NCBI GenBank assembly: GCA_903892995.1
Contig: CAITKP010000088.1
Span: 1-41,195 of the forward strand
Origin: an uncultured Campylobacterales bacterium
GTDB lineage: Bacteria; Campylobacterota; Campylobacteria; Campylobacterales; Sulfurimonadaceae
Direction: 5' to 3'
DNA length: 41,195 nucleotides
Below are positions 27,227 through 36,324 of this stretch, piece by piece. The notes beneath the pieces were generated by a model that was given only the letters and a program-made list of their open reading frames with translations, had not been told where the DNA came from and did no database searches. The translations under genes and the position numbers were made by a program. Each line of letters starts with the position of its first letter. Positions within the stretch are counted from its first letter, which is position 1.

Positions 27227-29276
27227 TCATCTCTATTATCAACCTCTCAAAGAGGGGTTTCTTGATTGGCTAAGCTTAGATATGCCGACACTTATTTATA
27301 TGGCAAAAGCTATTTTGGCGGCTTGCTCAGCACTGATAGTTTCTATGATTTTGACACTTCCAGACCCAAGAACGGCGATTTTCACAAGTTTTATTGTTAT
27401 GCAGCCACAAAGCGGTCTTGTATTTTCAAAGAGCTATTATCGAGTGCTTGGCACAATCGCTGGAGTCATTGTCTCGGTTTTGATGGTGGGAGCTTTTGCT
27501 CAAGAGCCGCTTTGGTTTATCTTTTTTCTTGCGCTTTGGATCGGCATCACCACCGCTGCGGGAGTTAAATATAGAAATTTTCAATCCTATGGATTTGTTT
27601 TGGCGGGATATACTTTATGTATCGTAGCACTTCCTGTGATAGAGCATCCGATGGATATTTTTGATATCGCCACTTCTCGTTTTAGTGAAGTGATGGTTGG
27701 GATCTTGTGTGCGACAATCGTGAGTGATCTTGTGTTTCCAAGAAAGCTCTCAAACTCCTTACATGTAAGCGAAAGAGAGAGATTTGAAAATGTTGTAAAA
27801 ACGCTTCAAGAGTTCAATCTAAATACACAAATGCAGCAAAATGCAGATGTCACAAAGTTTTCAAGCGGAGTTGTTGGTGTTCACGCAGTAGCAATCAACA
27901 GTGCTTTTGAAAGTGGGATAGATAAAAGAAGCAGACTCTCCTTAGAGCAGTTAAATATAGAGTTTATGCATCTTTCAACAACTTACCATTCACTAGAAAA
28001 TATTATGCAAAATAGCCAAACACAAATGCAAGCGAAGCATAAAAAAATGCTTCAAGAACTTTATCTGCTCATGGGCGATGCTTTGAGGGAGAGTGCAAAT
28101 CTTGATAAAGCAAAACACAAAGCCATCAAAGAGGCAATGGGCTTACATGTAAAGAAAATGGATGAGCATTTTAAAACAGATTTGGATTTACAAAGCTATG
28201 ATCTGTTGGTGTCTGCTTGCTATTTGATCATGCGTCTTTTTGATGAGTTTTTTATCTATAGCACGAGCTATTTTTCTTTTTTAAAGCGCAAAGATTTTAA
28301 AAAAGAGAGCCATGAATTGCGTCCAATGGTGCGTTTTAAAACACATACAGACAACTTGTTGCTCCTCCTCGCTGCTTTGCGAGGAAGTGGAGTTTTACTT
28401 GTGAGTATGCTTTTTTGGATACTCAGCGGATGGAAATATGGCACGATCACGGTCACAATGGCGGTCGTTATAAGTTTGCTCATTGGAACTTTGCCACGTC
28501 CATTGGATGCGGTGATGAACTTTTTAAAAGGCGCAGTGAGTGCGGCTGTGGTCGCGGCTGTGTATGATTTTTATATTGTTCCTGAGTTCACAAGCGATAT
28601 CTATACGCTTTGTTTGGTTATAGTGCCTGTGTTGGCGTTTGTTGGCTGGATGACTACAAAGCCTAAATGGACTGGATTCTCCTTGGGCTTTGTATTTTTA
28701 TTTATGTCTCAAAGCTCTTTTGATCTTTTCTATAAGATCGATCCGACAACTTTTTTGGAAACAACTATCGCTTCACTGCTTGGTGTCACTTTGGCGGGTG
28801 TTGCTTATTTGCTTGTGAACTTTTGGTCTTGTAGCTTGTCGCAAAAAAGGGTGGCAAAACTCTTAAGAGCAGAGATCGTGTATCTTTGTAATGCGCCTTT
28901 AAATCTTCATCGAGGTTCACTTGAGAGTATGGGACGGGATATGGTGCAGCAGTTTTCAACGCAAGGAAGACTCAATGTCCGATCAAACCGTTTGGTGTAT
29001 GAATGGTTGCTTGTCACTTTGGAGATCGGCGGTGCTCTTATGAGAGTGCGAAAAAAGATGAAAAATTCGCCCGCGCAATTTAAAGATATAGAGCTGCTTC
29101 TTGAGGCGATAAAAGAGTATTTTCAAACACCGAGTGAAGCTTTAAAACAAAAGATGCTTACTCTGCTTGTGGATGCGAGAAAATCCTTACATGTAAGCCA
29201 AGAAGTGGCATTAATGAGAACGATTCTTTTGAGTAAGATCGCTATACCAGTTATGAGGGAGGATATGTGTTCTTAG
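27201..29276 (+). CDS. aaeB: FUSC/AaeB-type inner membrane efflux transporter
   Basis: The ~691-aa protein has two membrane blocks of about six helices each (roughly 30-165 and 375-520) separated by a helical cytoplasmic region, the fusaric-acid-resistance (FUSC) plan. Diagnostic stretches are LPDPRTAIFTSFIVMQPQSG and SKSYYRVLGTIAG. AaeB exports aromatic carboxylic acids such as p-hydroxybenzoate. I place the start at 27201 or 27213, overlapping the end of the channel gene; the upstream open frame to 27117 is an out-of-frame reading of that gene. Substrate class is inferred from family. It carries three palindromes (27759, 28143 and 29187). Confidence 0.8.
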   Translation: MWIKMQANSHLYYQPLKEGFLDWLSLDMPTLIYMAKAILAACSALIVSMILTLPDPRTAIFTSFIVMQPQSGLVFSKSYYRVLGTIAGVIVSVLMVGAFAQEPLWFIFFLALWIGITTAAGVKYRNFQSYGFVLAGYTLCIVALPVIEHPMDIFDIATSRFSEVMVGILCATIVSDLVFPRKLSNSLHVSERERFENVVKTLQEFNLNTQMQQNADVTKFSSGVVGVHAVAINSAFESGIDKRSRLSLEQLNIEFMHLSTTYHSLENIMQNSQTQMQAKHKKMLQELYLLMGDALRESANLDKAKHKAIKEAMGLHVKKMDEHFKTDLDLQSYDLLVSACYLIMRLFDEFFIYSTSYFSFLKRKDFKKESHELRPMVRFKTHTDNLLLLLAALRGSGVLLVSMLFWILSGWKYGTITVTMAVVISLLIGTLPRPLDAVMNFLKGAVSAAVVAAVYDFYIVPEFTSDIYTLCLVIVPVLAFVGWMTTKPKWTGFSLGFVFLFMSQSSFDLFYKIDPTTFLETTIASLLGVTLAGVAYLLVNFWSCSLSQKRVAKLLRAEIVYLCNAPLNLHRGSLESMGRDMVQQFSTQGRLNVRSNRLVYEWLLVTLEIGGALMRVRKKMKNSPAQFKDIELLLEAIKEYFQTPSEALKQKMLTLLVDARKSLHVSQEVALMRTILLSKIAIPVMREDMCS

Positions 29277-29485
29277 ATTTAAATTTGCCTTTGGATATCA
29301 CTTTTTTAGGTGTTCAGATGCCGACACTTTTGCCTATTTTTGTATCTCTTGCTGTTTTTATGATTTGGGTAGATACGATTTTGAGCGAGCTAGGTGCATA
29401 TAAATATGTTTGGCATGCAGGGCTTTTTAGAACAGCGCTTTTTGTCTGCTTATTTAGTTTTGCTTGTTTAACTATTTATCATTGA
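29267..29485 (+). CDS. aaeX: DUF1656/AaeX-type small membrane protein
   Basis: This 72-aa protein has two predicted membrane helices (about 20-36 and 52-70) and an N-terminal amphipathic segment. It starts with GTG at 29267 inside the end of the transporter gene, with GAGGGAGG (29256-29262 region) as a strong ribosome-binding site that fixes the start. DUF1656 genes regularly sit between FUSC and HlyD genes. The role is unknown, probably assembly or stabilisation of the pump. Confidence 0.82.
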   Translation: MFLDLNLPLDITFLGVQMPTLLPIFVSLAVFMIWVDTILSELGAYKYVWHAGLFRTALFVCLFSFACLTIYH

Positions 29486-29492
29486 GGATGAG

Positions 29493-30371
29493 ATGAGATT
29501 ATTTTTTGTAAAAGCTATACGATACCTTCTGACTTTTTTTGTGGTTGGTATTGCTTTGTATTTTGGGTTGAAGTTGTGGGAACATTATATGAACAGTTCA
29601 TGGACTCGTGATGGGCGTGTACGTGCGGAAGTTGTGATGATCGCTCCTGATGTAAGCGGCCTTGTCAGTAAGGTTTATGTACTTGATAATCAGTTTGTAA
29701 AACGTGGTGATCCTCTTTTTGAGATAGACAAGGAGCGTTTTATTCATGCGCTTGAAAATGTTGAAGCAAATGCACGGACTAAAAAAGCAGAGTTTGAGAT
29801 GAAACAAAATCAGTATCAAAGACGTGCAGGACTTAGTGATGAGGTGGTTTCACAAGAGAGTCGCAATGATGCCATGCTTGAAGTTGCTGTGGCAAAAGCA
29901 AAATATGAAGAGGCTTTGACACAAGTGGAAACAGCAAAGCTCGACATACAACGCTCACAAATCAAGGCTCCATGTGATGGCTGGGTGAGCAACCTTTTAC
30001 TAAGAAAAGGGGACTATGTTAAAACAGGAGAGACACATTTGGCAATGATCAAAAATGACTCTTTTTGGGTGTATGGATATTTTGAGGAGAACAAACTTTC
30101 ACTCTTACATGTAGGCGACTTGGCAAAGATGTATATGCTGGGGACTGACTATATTGTAAAAGGACATATTGAGAGTTTGGCGCGAGGGATCTCCGATAGA
30201 GACAATGTTACCGATCAGCGACTTTTGGCAAATGTCAATCCAACTTTTACTTGGGTTCGTCTAGCACAGCGTATTCCAGTGCGTATAAAGATCGATAGTG
30301 TTCCAAAAGGTTTCACTTTAGTTGCTGGAATGACCTGTTCTGTAGATATAGTTCAAAAAAAGGAAAAATGA
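29493..30371 (+). CDS. aaeA: HlyD/AaeA-type membrane fusion protein
   Basis: The 292-aa adaptor has one N-terminal transmembrane helix (about 10-28) and split lipoyl halves (MIAPDVSGLVSKVYVLDNQF ... IKAPCDGWVSNLLLRKGDYV) around a coiled coil (about 85-150). A beta-barrel with WVYGYFEENKL follows. It bridges the FUSC transporter to the outer membrane channel. GAGGATGAG supplies the ribosome-binding site. As the last gene of the efflux operon it ends 118 bases before the porin. A single-mismatch palindrome is at 30105-30114. Confidence 0.88.
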   Translation: MRLFFVKAIRYLLTFFVVGIALYFGLKLWEHYMNSSWTRDGRVRAEVVMIAPDVSGLVSKVYVLDNQFVKRGDPLFEIDKERFIHALENVEANARTKKAEFEMKQNQYQRRAGLSDEVVSQESRNDAMLEVAVAKAKYEEALTQVETAKLDIQRSQIKAPCDGWVSNLLLRKGDYVKTGETHLAMIKNDSFWVYGYFEENKLSLLHVGDLAKMYMLGTDYIVKGHIESLARGISDRDNVTDQRLLANVNPTFTWVRLAQRIPVRIKIDSVPKGFTLVAGMTCSVDIVQKKEK

Positions 30372-30387
30372 TGTAACTTTTTGTAAC
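30372..30387. promoter_or_regulatory. Short direct repeat upstream of the acetate operon
   Basis: TGTAAC occurs at 30372-30377 and 30382-30387, a 10-base period, about 100 bases upstream of the porin start. This is a possible two-site operator for the operon. Candidate -10 sequence TATTAT lies at 30460-30465. Six-base repeats are short, so support is modest. Confidence 0.3.
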
Positions 30388-30489
30388 AAAAAGAGTGAAC
30401 TATGCATTTGTTTTATTAATAGTTGGCTTTGCTACGTTCGTGCTATTTTTCTCATTTACTATTATCCTTAGAAAATGAGGAGAACGAAA

Positions 30490-31866
30490 ATGAAAAAAAA
30501 TCTAGTAATGAGTTTAGTGGCAGTTGGCTTACTTACTTCTGCAAATGCAGCAGATGATTTAAGTTCAATGTTTAAAGATGGAAAAGTTAGCGGGCAGATT
30601 AGAGAGTTTAGTATTTTGAGAAATACGAACTATACAGTTGCAAAAGATTTTGAGCGTACAGCAAACACTGTTGGTGGTTACTTAAAATACGAAACAGCTG
30701 ATTATCAAGGATTGAGTCTTGGTGCAGCGTTTTACACGACAAATGGCTTTGGATTAGGAACTACTTTAACGGATAAAACGGTAGATCCTACACTTTTAGG
30801 TAAAAATGGAACTTCATATTCACTTTTAGGCGAAGCGTATGTTCAGTATAAAAATGGAAAAACAACATTTAAAGGTGGACGTCAAAAGTTAGATACGCCA
30901 CTTGCTGGAAGTGATGATGCTCGTATGCTTCCATCTCTTTTTGAAGCATATGTGCTAACAAATACGGATATTGCAAATACGACATTAGTCGCTGCCCATG
31001 TAACACAAGAAGCGGCAGGAACATTTGCTAATGGCTATAATGGTGGTGTTCTCGGTGCAACTTCAGGATATACGGCAGTTGCAGGAAATACAGTAAAACA
31101 TCAAGGTGAATTTACAAATATGGGAACATGGGCAGTTAATAAGGATACTAAAGGTGTCTCAACTGCAGCCGCTGTTTATGCAAACGGCTCTTTAAAAGCT
31201 CAAGTTTGGGATTATTATGCGTATGATATTTTAAATGCTGTGTATGGTGAAGCGAGTATTGGCTGGAACTGTCTTTTAACAGATAAGATTAAGCCATCGC
31301 TCTCTGCTCAGATGATTAAAGAAAATGCTGTTGGCGAAAGATATGCTGGTGATGTAAACAGCTTTTTTGGTGCAGCAAAATTTAATGCAGCTATTGGTGA
31401 TGCAAATATATTTGTAGCGTACTCTGAGCAAAGTAAAGCGGACACATTACCAACAGATCCAAACCCAACAACACAAGCTACACTACAAACACAAGCAGCA
31501 CTTGCTAAATCAACAATATCTCCATGGGGTGGAATGCCAGCTTATACACAAGGAATGGTAACTCGTCATCAATTTATGGCGGGTACAAAAGCAACAAAAG
31601 TAGCAGCTTCTTATGATTTTAAAAATATGGGTGCAAATGTTGTCGCAAGCGCTTATTATACATCATTTGATATGGATAAAAACAATGGTTATGGCGTAGC
31701 ACGTATCGCAACTGAACCAGGATTTGATATTGCATTTAAACCAGCAGCAGTAAAAAATCTTGAACTCAAACTTCGTGGAAACTTCCCAAGAAAATATGAA
31801 GACAGTACAACAAACGGTATAAGAGACTGGGACGAATACAGATTTATAGCTAACTATAATTTCTAA
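30490..31866 (+). CDS. Outer membrane porin (OprD-like, Campylobacterota type)
   Basis: From the ATG at 30490 (GAGGAG at 30477-30482 upstream) the protein is 458 aa with a clear signal peptide cleaved after TSANA. The mature protein is rich in alternating beta strands and Gly/Asn/Thr loops. It contains the porin-like FKDGKVSGQIREFSILRNTN start, the FKGGRQKLDTPLAGSDDARM block typical of OprD-family porins, and a C-terminal DEYRFIANYNF ending in Phe. It is the first gene of an operon with acetate permease and acetyl-CoA synthetase, so it is likely the outer membrane entry route for acetate or similar small acids, by context. Codon usage looks like that of a highly expressed gene and no palindromes occur. 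Confidence 0.8.
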   Translation: MKKNLVMSLVAVGLLTSANAADDLSSMFKDGKVSGQIREFSILRNTNYTVAKDFERTANTVGGYLKYETADYQGLSLGAAFYTTNGFGLGTTLTDKTVDPTLLGKNGTSYSLLGEAYVQYKNGKTTFKGGRQKLDTPLAGSDDARMLPSLFEAYVLTNTDIANTTLVAAHVTQEAAGTFANGYNGGVLGATSGYTAVAGNTVKHQGEFTNMGTWAVNKDTKGVSTAAAVYANGSLKAQVWDYYAYDILNAVYGEASIGWNCLLTDKIKPSLSAQMIKENAVGERYAGDVNSFFGAAKFNAAIGDANIFVAYSEQSKADTLPTDPNPTTQATLQTQAALAKSTISPWGGMPAYTQGMVTRHQFMAGTKATKVAASYDFKNMGANVVASAYYTSFDMDKNNGYGVARIATEPGFDIAFKPAAVKNLELKLRGNFPRKYEDSTTNGIRDWDEYRFIANYNF

Positions 31867-31887
31867 ACCAAAAAAAGGAAAAAGTTT

Positions 31888-32202
31888 ATGAGAAAAGAAC
31901 TCGTAGAACAGATCAAAAATGATCCAAATTATCAAGAGTTAGTGGCAAAACGTTCGTCGTTTTCCATTATTCTTACAGTTGCGATGTTGGTTGTGTATTT
32001 TGCATTTATCCTAACAATCGCTTTTGACCCAAAACTTTTGGGAACTCCACTTTCAAGTGATTCAGTTACAACGATAGGGATTCCAATCGGTATGGGCGTT
32101 ATTGTGTTTGCTTTTGTCCTAACGGGTATCTATACAAAAAGAGCAAATAGTGAGTTCGATGACCTTGCCAATAAAATTAAAAATTCAGTAAAGGATAATT
32201 AA
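31888..32202 (+). CDS. yjcH: YjcH-like DUF485 membrane protein
   Basis: The 104-aa protein has two transmembrane helices (about 28-49 and 66-86) and the DUF485 hallmark [20 protein letters not shown] near the N-terminus. It precedes actP as in the E. coli acs-yjcH-actP locus. Its end shares one base with the actP start (TAATG). The function is unclear; it presumably assists the permease. Confidence 0.88.
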   Translation: MRKELVEQIKNDPNYQELVAKRSSFSIILTVAMLVVYFAFILTIAFDPKLLGTPLSSDSVTTIGIPIGMGVIVFAFVLTGIYTKRANSEFDDLANKIKNSVKDN

Positions 32203-33887
32203 TGCAAAGAGCTTTAACTTTTTTAATATTATCTGCTTTAACACTTTTTGCTTCTGATGCAATTCAAGGTGAAGTGCAAAAGCAAGGGCTTAATATGTCT
32301 GCAATCGTTATGTTCTTTATCTTCGTAGGTGCGACTTTAGGGATCACTTATTGGGCTGCAAAAAGAACAAAAAGCGCAAAAGATTTCTACACAGCTGGTG
32401 GGGGAATCACAGGTTTTCAAAATGGTATGGCGATTGCGGGAGATTATATGTCTGCTGCTTCGTTTTTAGGTATTTCTGGTCTTGTTTACTCAAAAGGGTA
32501 TGATGGGCTTATCTACTCTATTGGTTTCCTTGTTGGCTGGCCGATTATTCTTTTCATGATCGCAGAACCTCTTAGAAATCTTGGAAAATATACATTTGCT
32601 GACGTTGCGTCTTACAGACTTAAACAAGGTCCTATCCGTACTTTAGCTGCGTTTGGTTCTATTACAACTGTTATTTTATATTTGATCGCTCAAATTGTTG
32701 GTTCTGGAAAACTTATCCAACTTTTATTTGGTCTTCAATATGAGATGGCTGTTGTTCTTGTTGGTGTATTGATGGTTCTTTATGTAACATTTGGTGGAAT
32801 GCTTGCAACTACTTGGGTTCAAATCGTAAAAGCGTTCTTACTTCTTGCTGGTGCAACTTTCATGGCTGTAGCTGTTATGGCTCATTATGACTTTAGTTTT
32901 GGTTCACTTTTCTCTCACGCAACTGAGTTAAAAGATGCAAGTATCATGAGTCCAGGTAAACTTGTAAGCGATCCTATCTCTGCGATCTCTTTAGCAATTG
33001 CTTTGATGTTTGGTACAGCGGGTCTTCCACACATTTTAATGAGATTTTTCACAGTTAGCGATGCAAAAGAAGCGCGTAAATCAGTTTTCTATGCAACAGG
33101 TTTTATTGGATATTTCTATATTTTAACTTTCATCATCGGTTTTGGTGCGATTGTTATGGTTTTCCAAAATCCACAATACTTAGATATGGCAAAACATGCT
33201 GTAGATGGTAAATTTCCAATTCTTGGTGGAAATGATATGGCAGCGATTCACTTATCACATGCTGTTGGTGGAGATTTCTTCTTAGGATTTATCTCAGCGG
33301 TTGCTTTTGCTACTATTTTAGCAGTTGTTTCTGGTTTAACACTTGCAGGTGCTTCTGCAATTAGCCATGATCTTTACGCTTCTGTATGGAAAAAAGGTCA
33401 AGTTGATGGTATGGCAGAGATGAGAGTTTCTAAAATTGCTACTGTTGCACTTGGTATCGTGGCTATCATTTTAGGTATCGCATTTGAGAAACAAAATATC
33501 GCTTTTGTTGTGGGTCTTGCTTTTGCTATTGCTGCATCTGCTAACTTCCCAATTCTTTTCCTTTCAATGTACTGGAGAAAATTAACAACTCGTGGTGCGG
33601 TAATCGGTGGAAGCTTAGGTCTTCTTACAGCAGTTGTACTTGTAATCCTTGGACCAAGTGTATGGGGCGAAATCGTTATGGGACTTAAAGATAAAGAAGC
33701 AGTTGCTGCGGCAATCTTCCCTTACAAATACCCAGCACTTTTCTCTGTAACAGTTGCGTTTGTTGGTATCTGGTTCTTCTCAATTACAGATAAATCTGAG
33801 AGTGCAAAAGCTGAACAAGAAGCTTTTGAAGCGCAATTTATCAGAAGCCAAACAGGTATTGGTGCAGAGGGCGCGTCTGAGCATTAA
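32202..33887 (+). CDS. actP: Acetate/cation symporter ActP
   Basis: The 561-aa protein is a sodium:solute symporter with a cleavable-looking signal (about 1-22) and about 13 membrane helices. Family blocks include [31 protein letters not shown], the [13 protein letters not shown] loop, and [20 protein letters not shown]. ActP takes up acetate and related short monocarboxylates. It is the central gene of the operon. Codon choice is uniform and no palindrome is present, as in the porin. Confidence 0.93.
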   Translation: MQRALTFLILSALTLFASDAIQGEVQKQGLNMSAIVMFFIFVGATLGITYWAAKRTKSAKDFYTAGGGITGFQNGMAIAGDYMSAASFLGISGLVYSKGYDGLIYSIGFLVGWPIILFMIAEPLRNLGKYTFADVASYRLKQGPIRTLAAFGSITTVILYLIAQIVGSGKLIQLLFGLQYEMAVVLVGVLMVLYVTFGGMLATTWVQIVKAFLLLAGATFMAVAVMAHYDFSFGSLFSHATELKDASIMSPGKLVSDPISAISLAIALMFGTAGLPHILMRFFTVSDAKEARKSVFYATGFIGYFYILTFIIGFGAIVMVFQNPQYLDMAKHAVDGKFPILGGNDMAAIHLSHAVGGDFFLGFISAVAFATILAVVSGLTLAGASAISHDLYASVWKKGQVDGMAEMRVSKIATVALGIVAIILGIAFEKQNIAFVVGLAFAIAASANFPILFLSMYWRKLTTRGAVIGGSLGLLTAVVLVILGPSVWGEIVMGLKDKEAVAAAIFPYKYPALFSVTVAFVGIWFFSITDKSESAKAEQEAFEAQFIRSQTGIGAEGASEH

Positions 33888-33889
33888 TC

Positions 33890-35704
33890 ATGAGTATATT
33901 TGAGCAGAGAAAACTAATCGAGTCTATCCATCCCTTTGGGCTACTAAGCCCATCTGTGCTGGATGATCTGATGGAAAAAATGGATATTGCGTATTATCCA
34001 AAGGGGACGCTGCTCATCTCCAAAACGCTTTCATCCATTGCGTTTTATATCATCATCAAAGGCTCTGTTACAGAGTTTATTGATGATGAAGTTTATAATT
34101 TTTACAGTAGCGGTGATAGTTTCGATGCCGATGCACTTCTCTATGGAAAGACAGAAGGAAGATTTGTTGTCGATGAAGATTTAATCTGTTACGAAATAAA
34201 AAAAGATGATTTTTTAACTCTTTTAGAAAATAAAGATGTACAAAGTTATTTTTTACAAGACTTTATAACCCGCCACCAACAGCTCAAAGAATACCACAAC
34301 CAAAGCGACCTTACTCCATTTCTTATCTCAAAAGTCAGCGACATCTATCTTCATAATGCTTGTATTGTCAATAGCGGCACAAGTATTTATAATGCTCTGT
34401 TGAAACAAAAAGAGTTAAAAGCAAGCGTGATTTTGGTCAAAAATGAGACTGCTTATGCGATTGTGACCGATACAAATCTCAAAGAGTGCGTATTGCTTGG
34501 GAAAATATCTGTGGATGAATCCATAGAAAAGATAGCTTCTAAAACACTCATCAGTATTGATTACAACGATTTTTTATTTAATGCACTACTGCTGATGACA
34601 CAAAAGAGTGTCAAAAGAGTTGTTGTGACGCATGATGGGGAAGTTGTTGGCATCCTAGAACAGCTGGATTTACTCAGCTATTTCGCAAATCACTCGCATC
34701 TTGTTATGGTTCAAATAGAAAAAGCGACAACACTGGATGATTTGAAAAATCTTCAAAAAGAGCTTCGTAATATCATTATTTCTCTTGATGCAAAGGGTGT
34801 GAAAGTTCGCTACATTACAAAACTTATAGCAACACTCAATGCGAAAATTTATAAAAAACTTTTTGATATTTGTGTGAGTGAAGAGTTGCAACAAAGCTGT
34901 GTACTTATTGTTATGGGTTCTGAGGGACGTGAAGAACAGAGCATAAAAACAGATCAAGACAATGCCCTTATTATAAAAGATGGTGTTGATGTTGAAGTAT
35001 TTAAAGAGCCGATGATGCGTTTAAATCGTTACTTGCTAGATTTGGGATTTCCTCCTTGTGCTGGGGATGTGATGGTGAGTAATCCTTTTTGGAGACAAAG
35101 CGAATCAGAATATAAAAAACTTATCGATATCTGGATCGAGAGTCTTTATGGTGAAAACTTACAAAATCTTAGTATCTTTTTAGATGCAAAAGCTTTGTGC
35201 GGAGATGAGACTCTGCTTGAAAATCTAAAATCATACTTACATGTAAGCTTTCAATCTCGTGATGATGTCTTGGCTCATTTGGCAAAAGCAGCGCTGAGTT
35301 TTGAAACACCGCTCTCTTTATTTTCTGGATTTGTACTAGAGAAAAAACATGAGAATAAACTTGATCTTAAAAAAGGAGGTATATTTGCCCTTGTTCATGG
35401 AGTGCGTTCACTCTCTTTAGAGTATAAAATCGATGCAACAAACACCATAGAGAGGATAAAAGCGCTTAACAACAAAGGGATATTTGATAAAACATTTGCA
35501 ACTGAACTTATTGAGTGTTTTGATACTTTGTCATCAATTAGACTTCAAGCGATGTTAGAGGCAAAAAGTGTTGATGAGATGAACTATATAAATCCAAAAA
35601 AATTACAAAAAATAGAGATAGATCTTCTTAAAGACAGTTTTAAAGTCGTGAATAAGTTGAAAAAGTTTTTAGCTTTTCATTTTCATCTTAACATGGTAAG
35701 CTGA
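33890..35704 (+). CDS. cNMP-binding/CBS/DUF294 putative nucleotidyltransferase
   Basis: Four modules are visible in 604 aa: a cyclic-nucleotide-binding-like beta barrel (about 20-120, PKGTLLISKTLSSIAFYIII), a CBS pair (about 150-265), a DUF294 nucleotidyltransferase core (about 285-410) with MGSEGREEQSIKTDQDNALI, and a C-terminal DUF294 helical domain (about 440-600). The core resembles GlnD-type uridylyltransferases with G-S and D-x-D-type metal residues. The protein lies two bases after actP and is coupled to a DnaQ-like gene, a trio found near acetate permeases in many proteobacteria. A regulatory nucleotidylation of acetate uptake or activation is plausible but unproven. It has one palindrome (35237, LHV). 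Confidence 0.8.
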   Translation: MSIFEQRKLIESIHPFGLLSPSVLDDLMEKMDIAYYPKGTLLISKTLSSIAFYIIIKGSVTEFIDDEVYNFYSSGDSFDADALLYGKTEGRFVVDEDLICYEIKKDDFLTLLENKDVQSYFLQDFITRHQQLKEYHNQSDLTPFLISKVSDIYLHNACIVNSGTSIYNALLKQKELKASVILVKNETAYAIVTDTNLKECVLLGKISVDESIEKIASKTLISIDYNDFLFNALLLMTQKSVKRVVVTHDGEVVGILEQLDLLSYFANHSHLVMVQIEKATTLDDLKNLQKELRNIIISLDAKGVKVRYITKLIATLNAKIYKKLFDICVSEELQQSCVLIVMGSEGREEQSIKTDQDNALIIKDGVDVEVFKEPMMRLNRYLLDLGFPPCAGDVMVSNPFWRQSESEYKKLIDIWIESLYGENLQNLSIFLDAKALCGDETLLENLKSYLHVSFQSRDDVLAHLAKAALSFETPLSLFSGFVLEKKHENKLDLKKGGIFALVHGVRSLSLEYKIDATNTIERIKALNNKGIFDKTFATELIECFDTLSSIRLQAMLEAKSVDEMNYINPKKLQKIEIDLLKDSFKVVNKLKKFLAFHFHLNMVS

Positions 35705-36324
35705 TGTTTTCATCTTTTTATAATAAATGGAAAAAAAATCGAAATCTTAGTAATCTAAAGGATCCAAATTTTTCATTTTTATTTGAAGATGACCTAAGTG
35801 ATGAGTATGTAGTATTTGATACCGAGACAACAGGACTAAATCCTAAGACAGATGAGATACTTTCTATAGGTGCAGTAAAGATAAAAGATAATAAAATACT
35901 AACCTCAAAAACTTTTGAGATATATTTGAAAAATTCTAAAGATATCAGCTCTGAGAGTATCCTTATACACGGGATACGAGAATGTGATCTCGTTGATGCG
36001 AAAGATCCACAGAGTGCTATCAAAGAGTTTTTGCATTTTATAGGATCAAGGAGTTTGATTGGATATTATTTAGAGTTTGATGTTGCGATGATCAATCGTT
36101 ATATTAAGCCTATGCTTGGAGTGACATTGCCAAACAAAATGATTGAAGTATCTGAAATCTATTTTGAAAAAACAATCTCGTTCATCCCTCAAGGAAATAT
36201 CGATTTACGCTTCGATACAATCCTTAAAAATTGCAAACTTCCTAATATGGGAGCCCATAATGCTGTCAATGATGCGATCATGACTGCTATGATATATTTA
36301 AAACTAACCAAGGAGAAGATTTAA
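35704..36324 (+). CDS. DnaQ-like 3'-5' exonuclease (DEDDh family)
   Basis: The 206-aa protein has Exo [21 protein letters not shown] with the catalytic D-x-E, an Exo II region [17 protein letters not shown], and Exo III with H and D in [12 protein letters not shown]. It is a stand-alone exonuclease domain, not a full polymerase subunit. Overlaps of one base at both ends place it firmly inside the acetate operon between the DUF294 protein and acs. DEDDh proteins can also act on RNA or nucleotide signals, so it may oppose or complement the neighbouring nucleotidyltransferase; this is inference. Confidence 0.85.
   Translation: MFSSFYNKWKKNRNLSNLKDPNFSFLFEDDLSDEYVVFDTETTGLNPKTDEILSIGAVKIKDNKILTSKTFEIYLKNSKDISSESILIHGIRECDLVDAKDPQSAIKEFLHFIGSRSLIGYYLEFDVAMINRYIKPMLGVTLPNKMIEVSEIYFEKTISFIPQGNIDLRFDTILKNCKLPNMGAHNAVNDAIMTAMIYLKLTKEKI

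Noticed and set aside
30377-30393. CTTTTTG-TAA-CAAAAAG hairpin after aaeA as a terminator
   Set aside because: The stem is seven mostly A-T pairs with a three-base loop and no T-run behind it; too weak to call.
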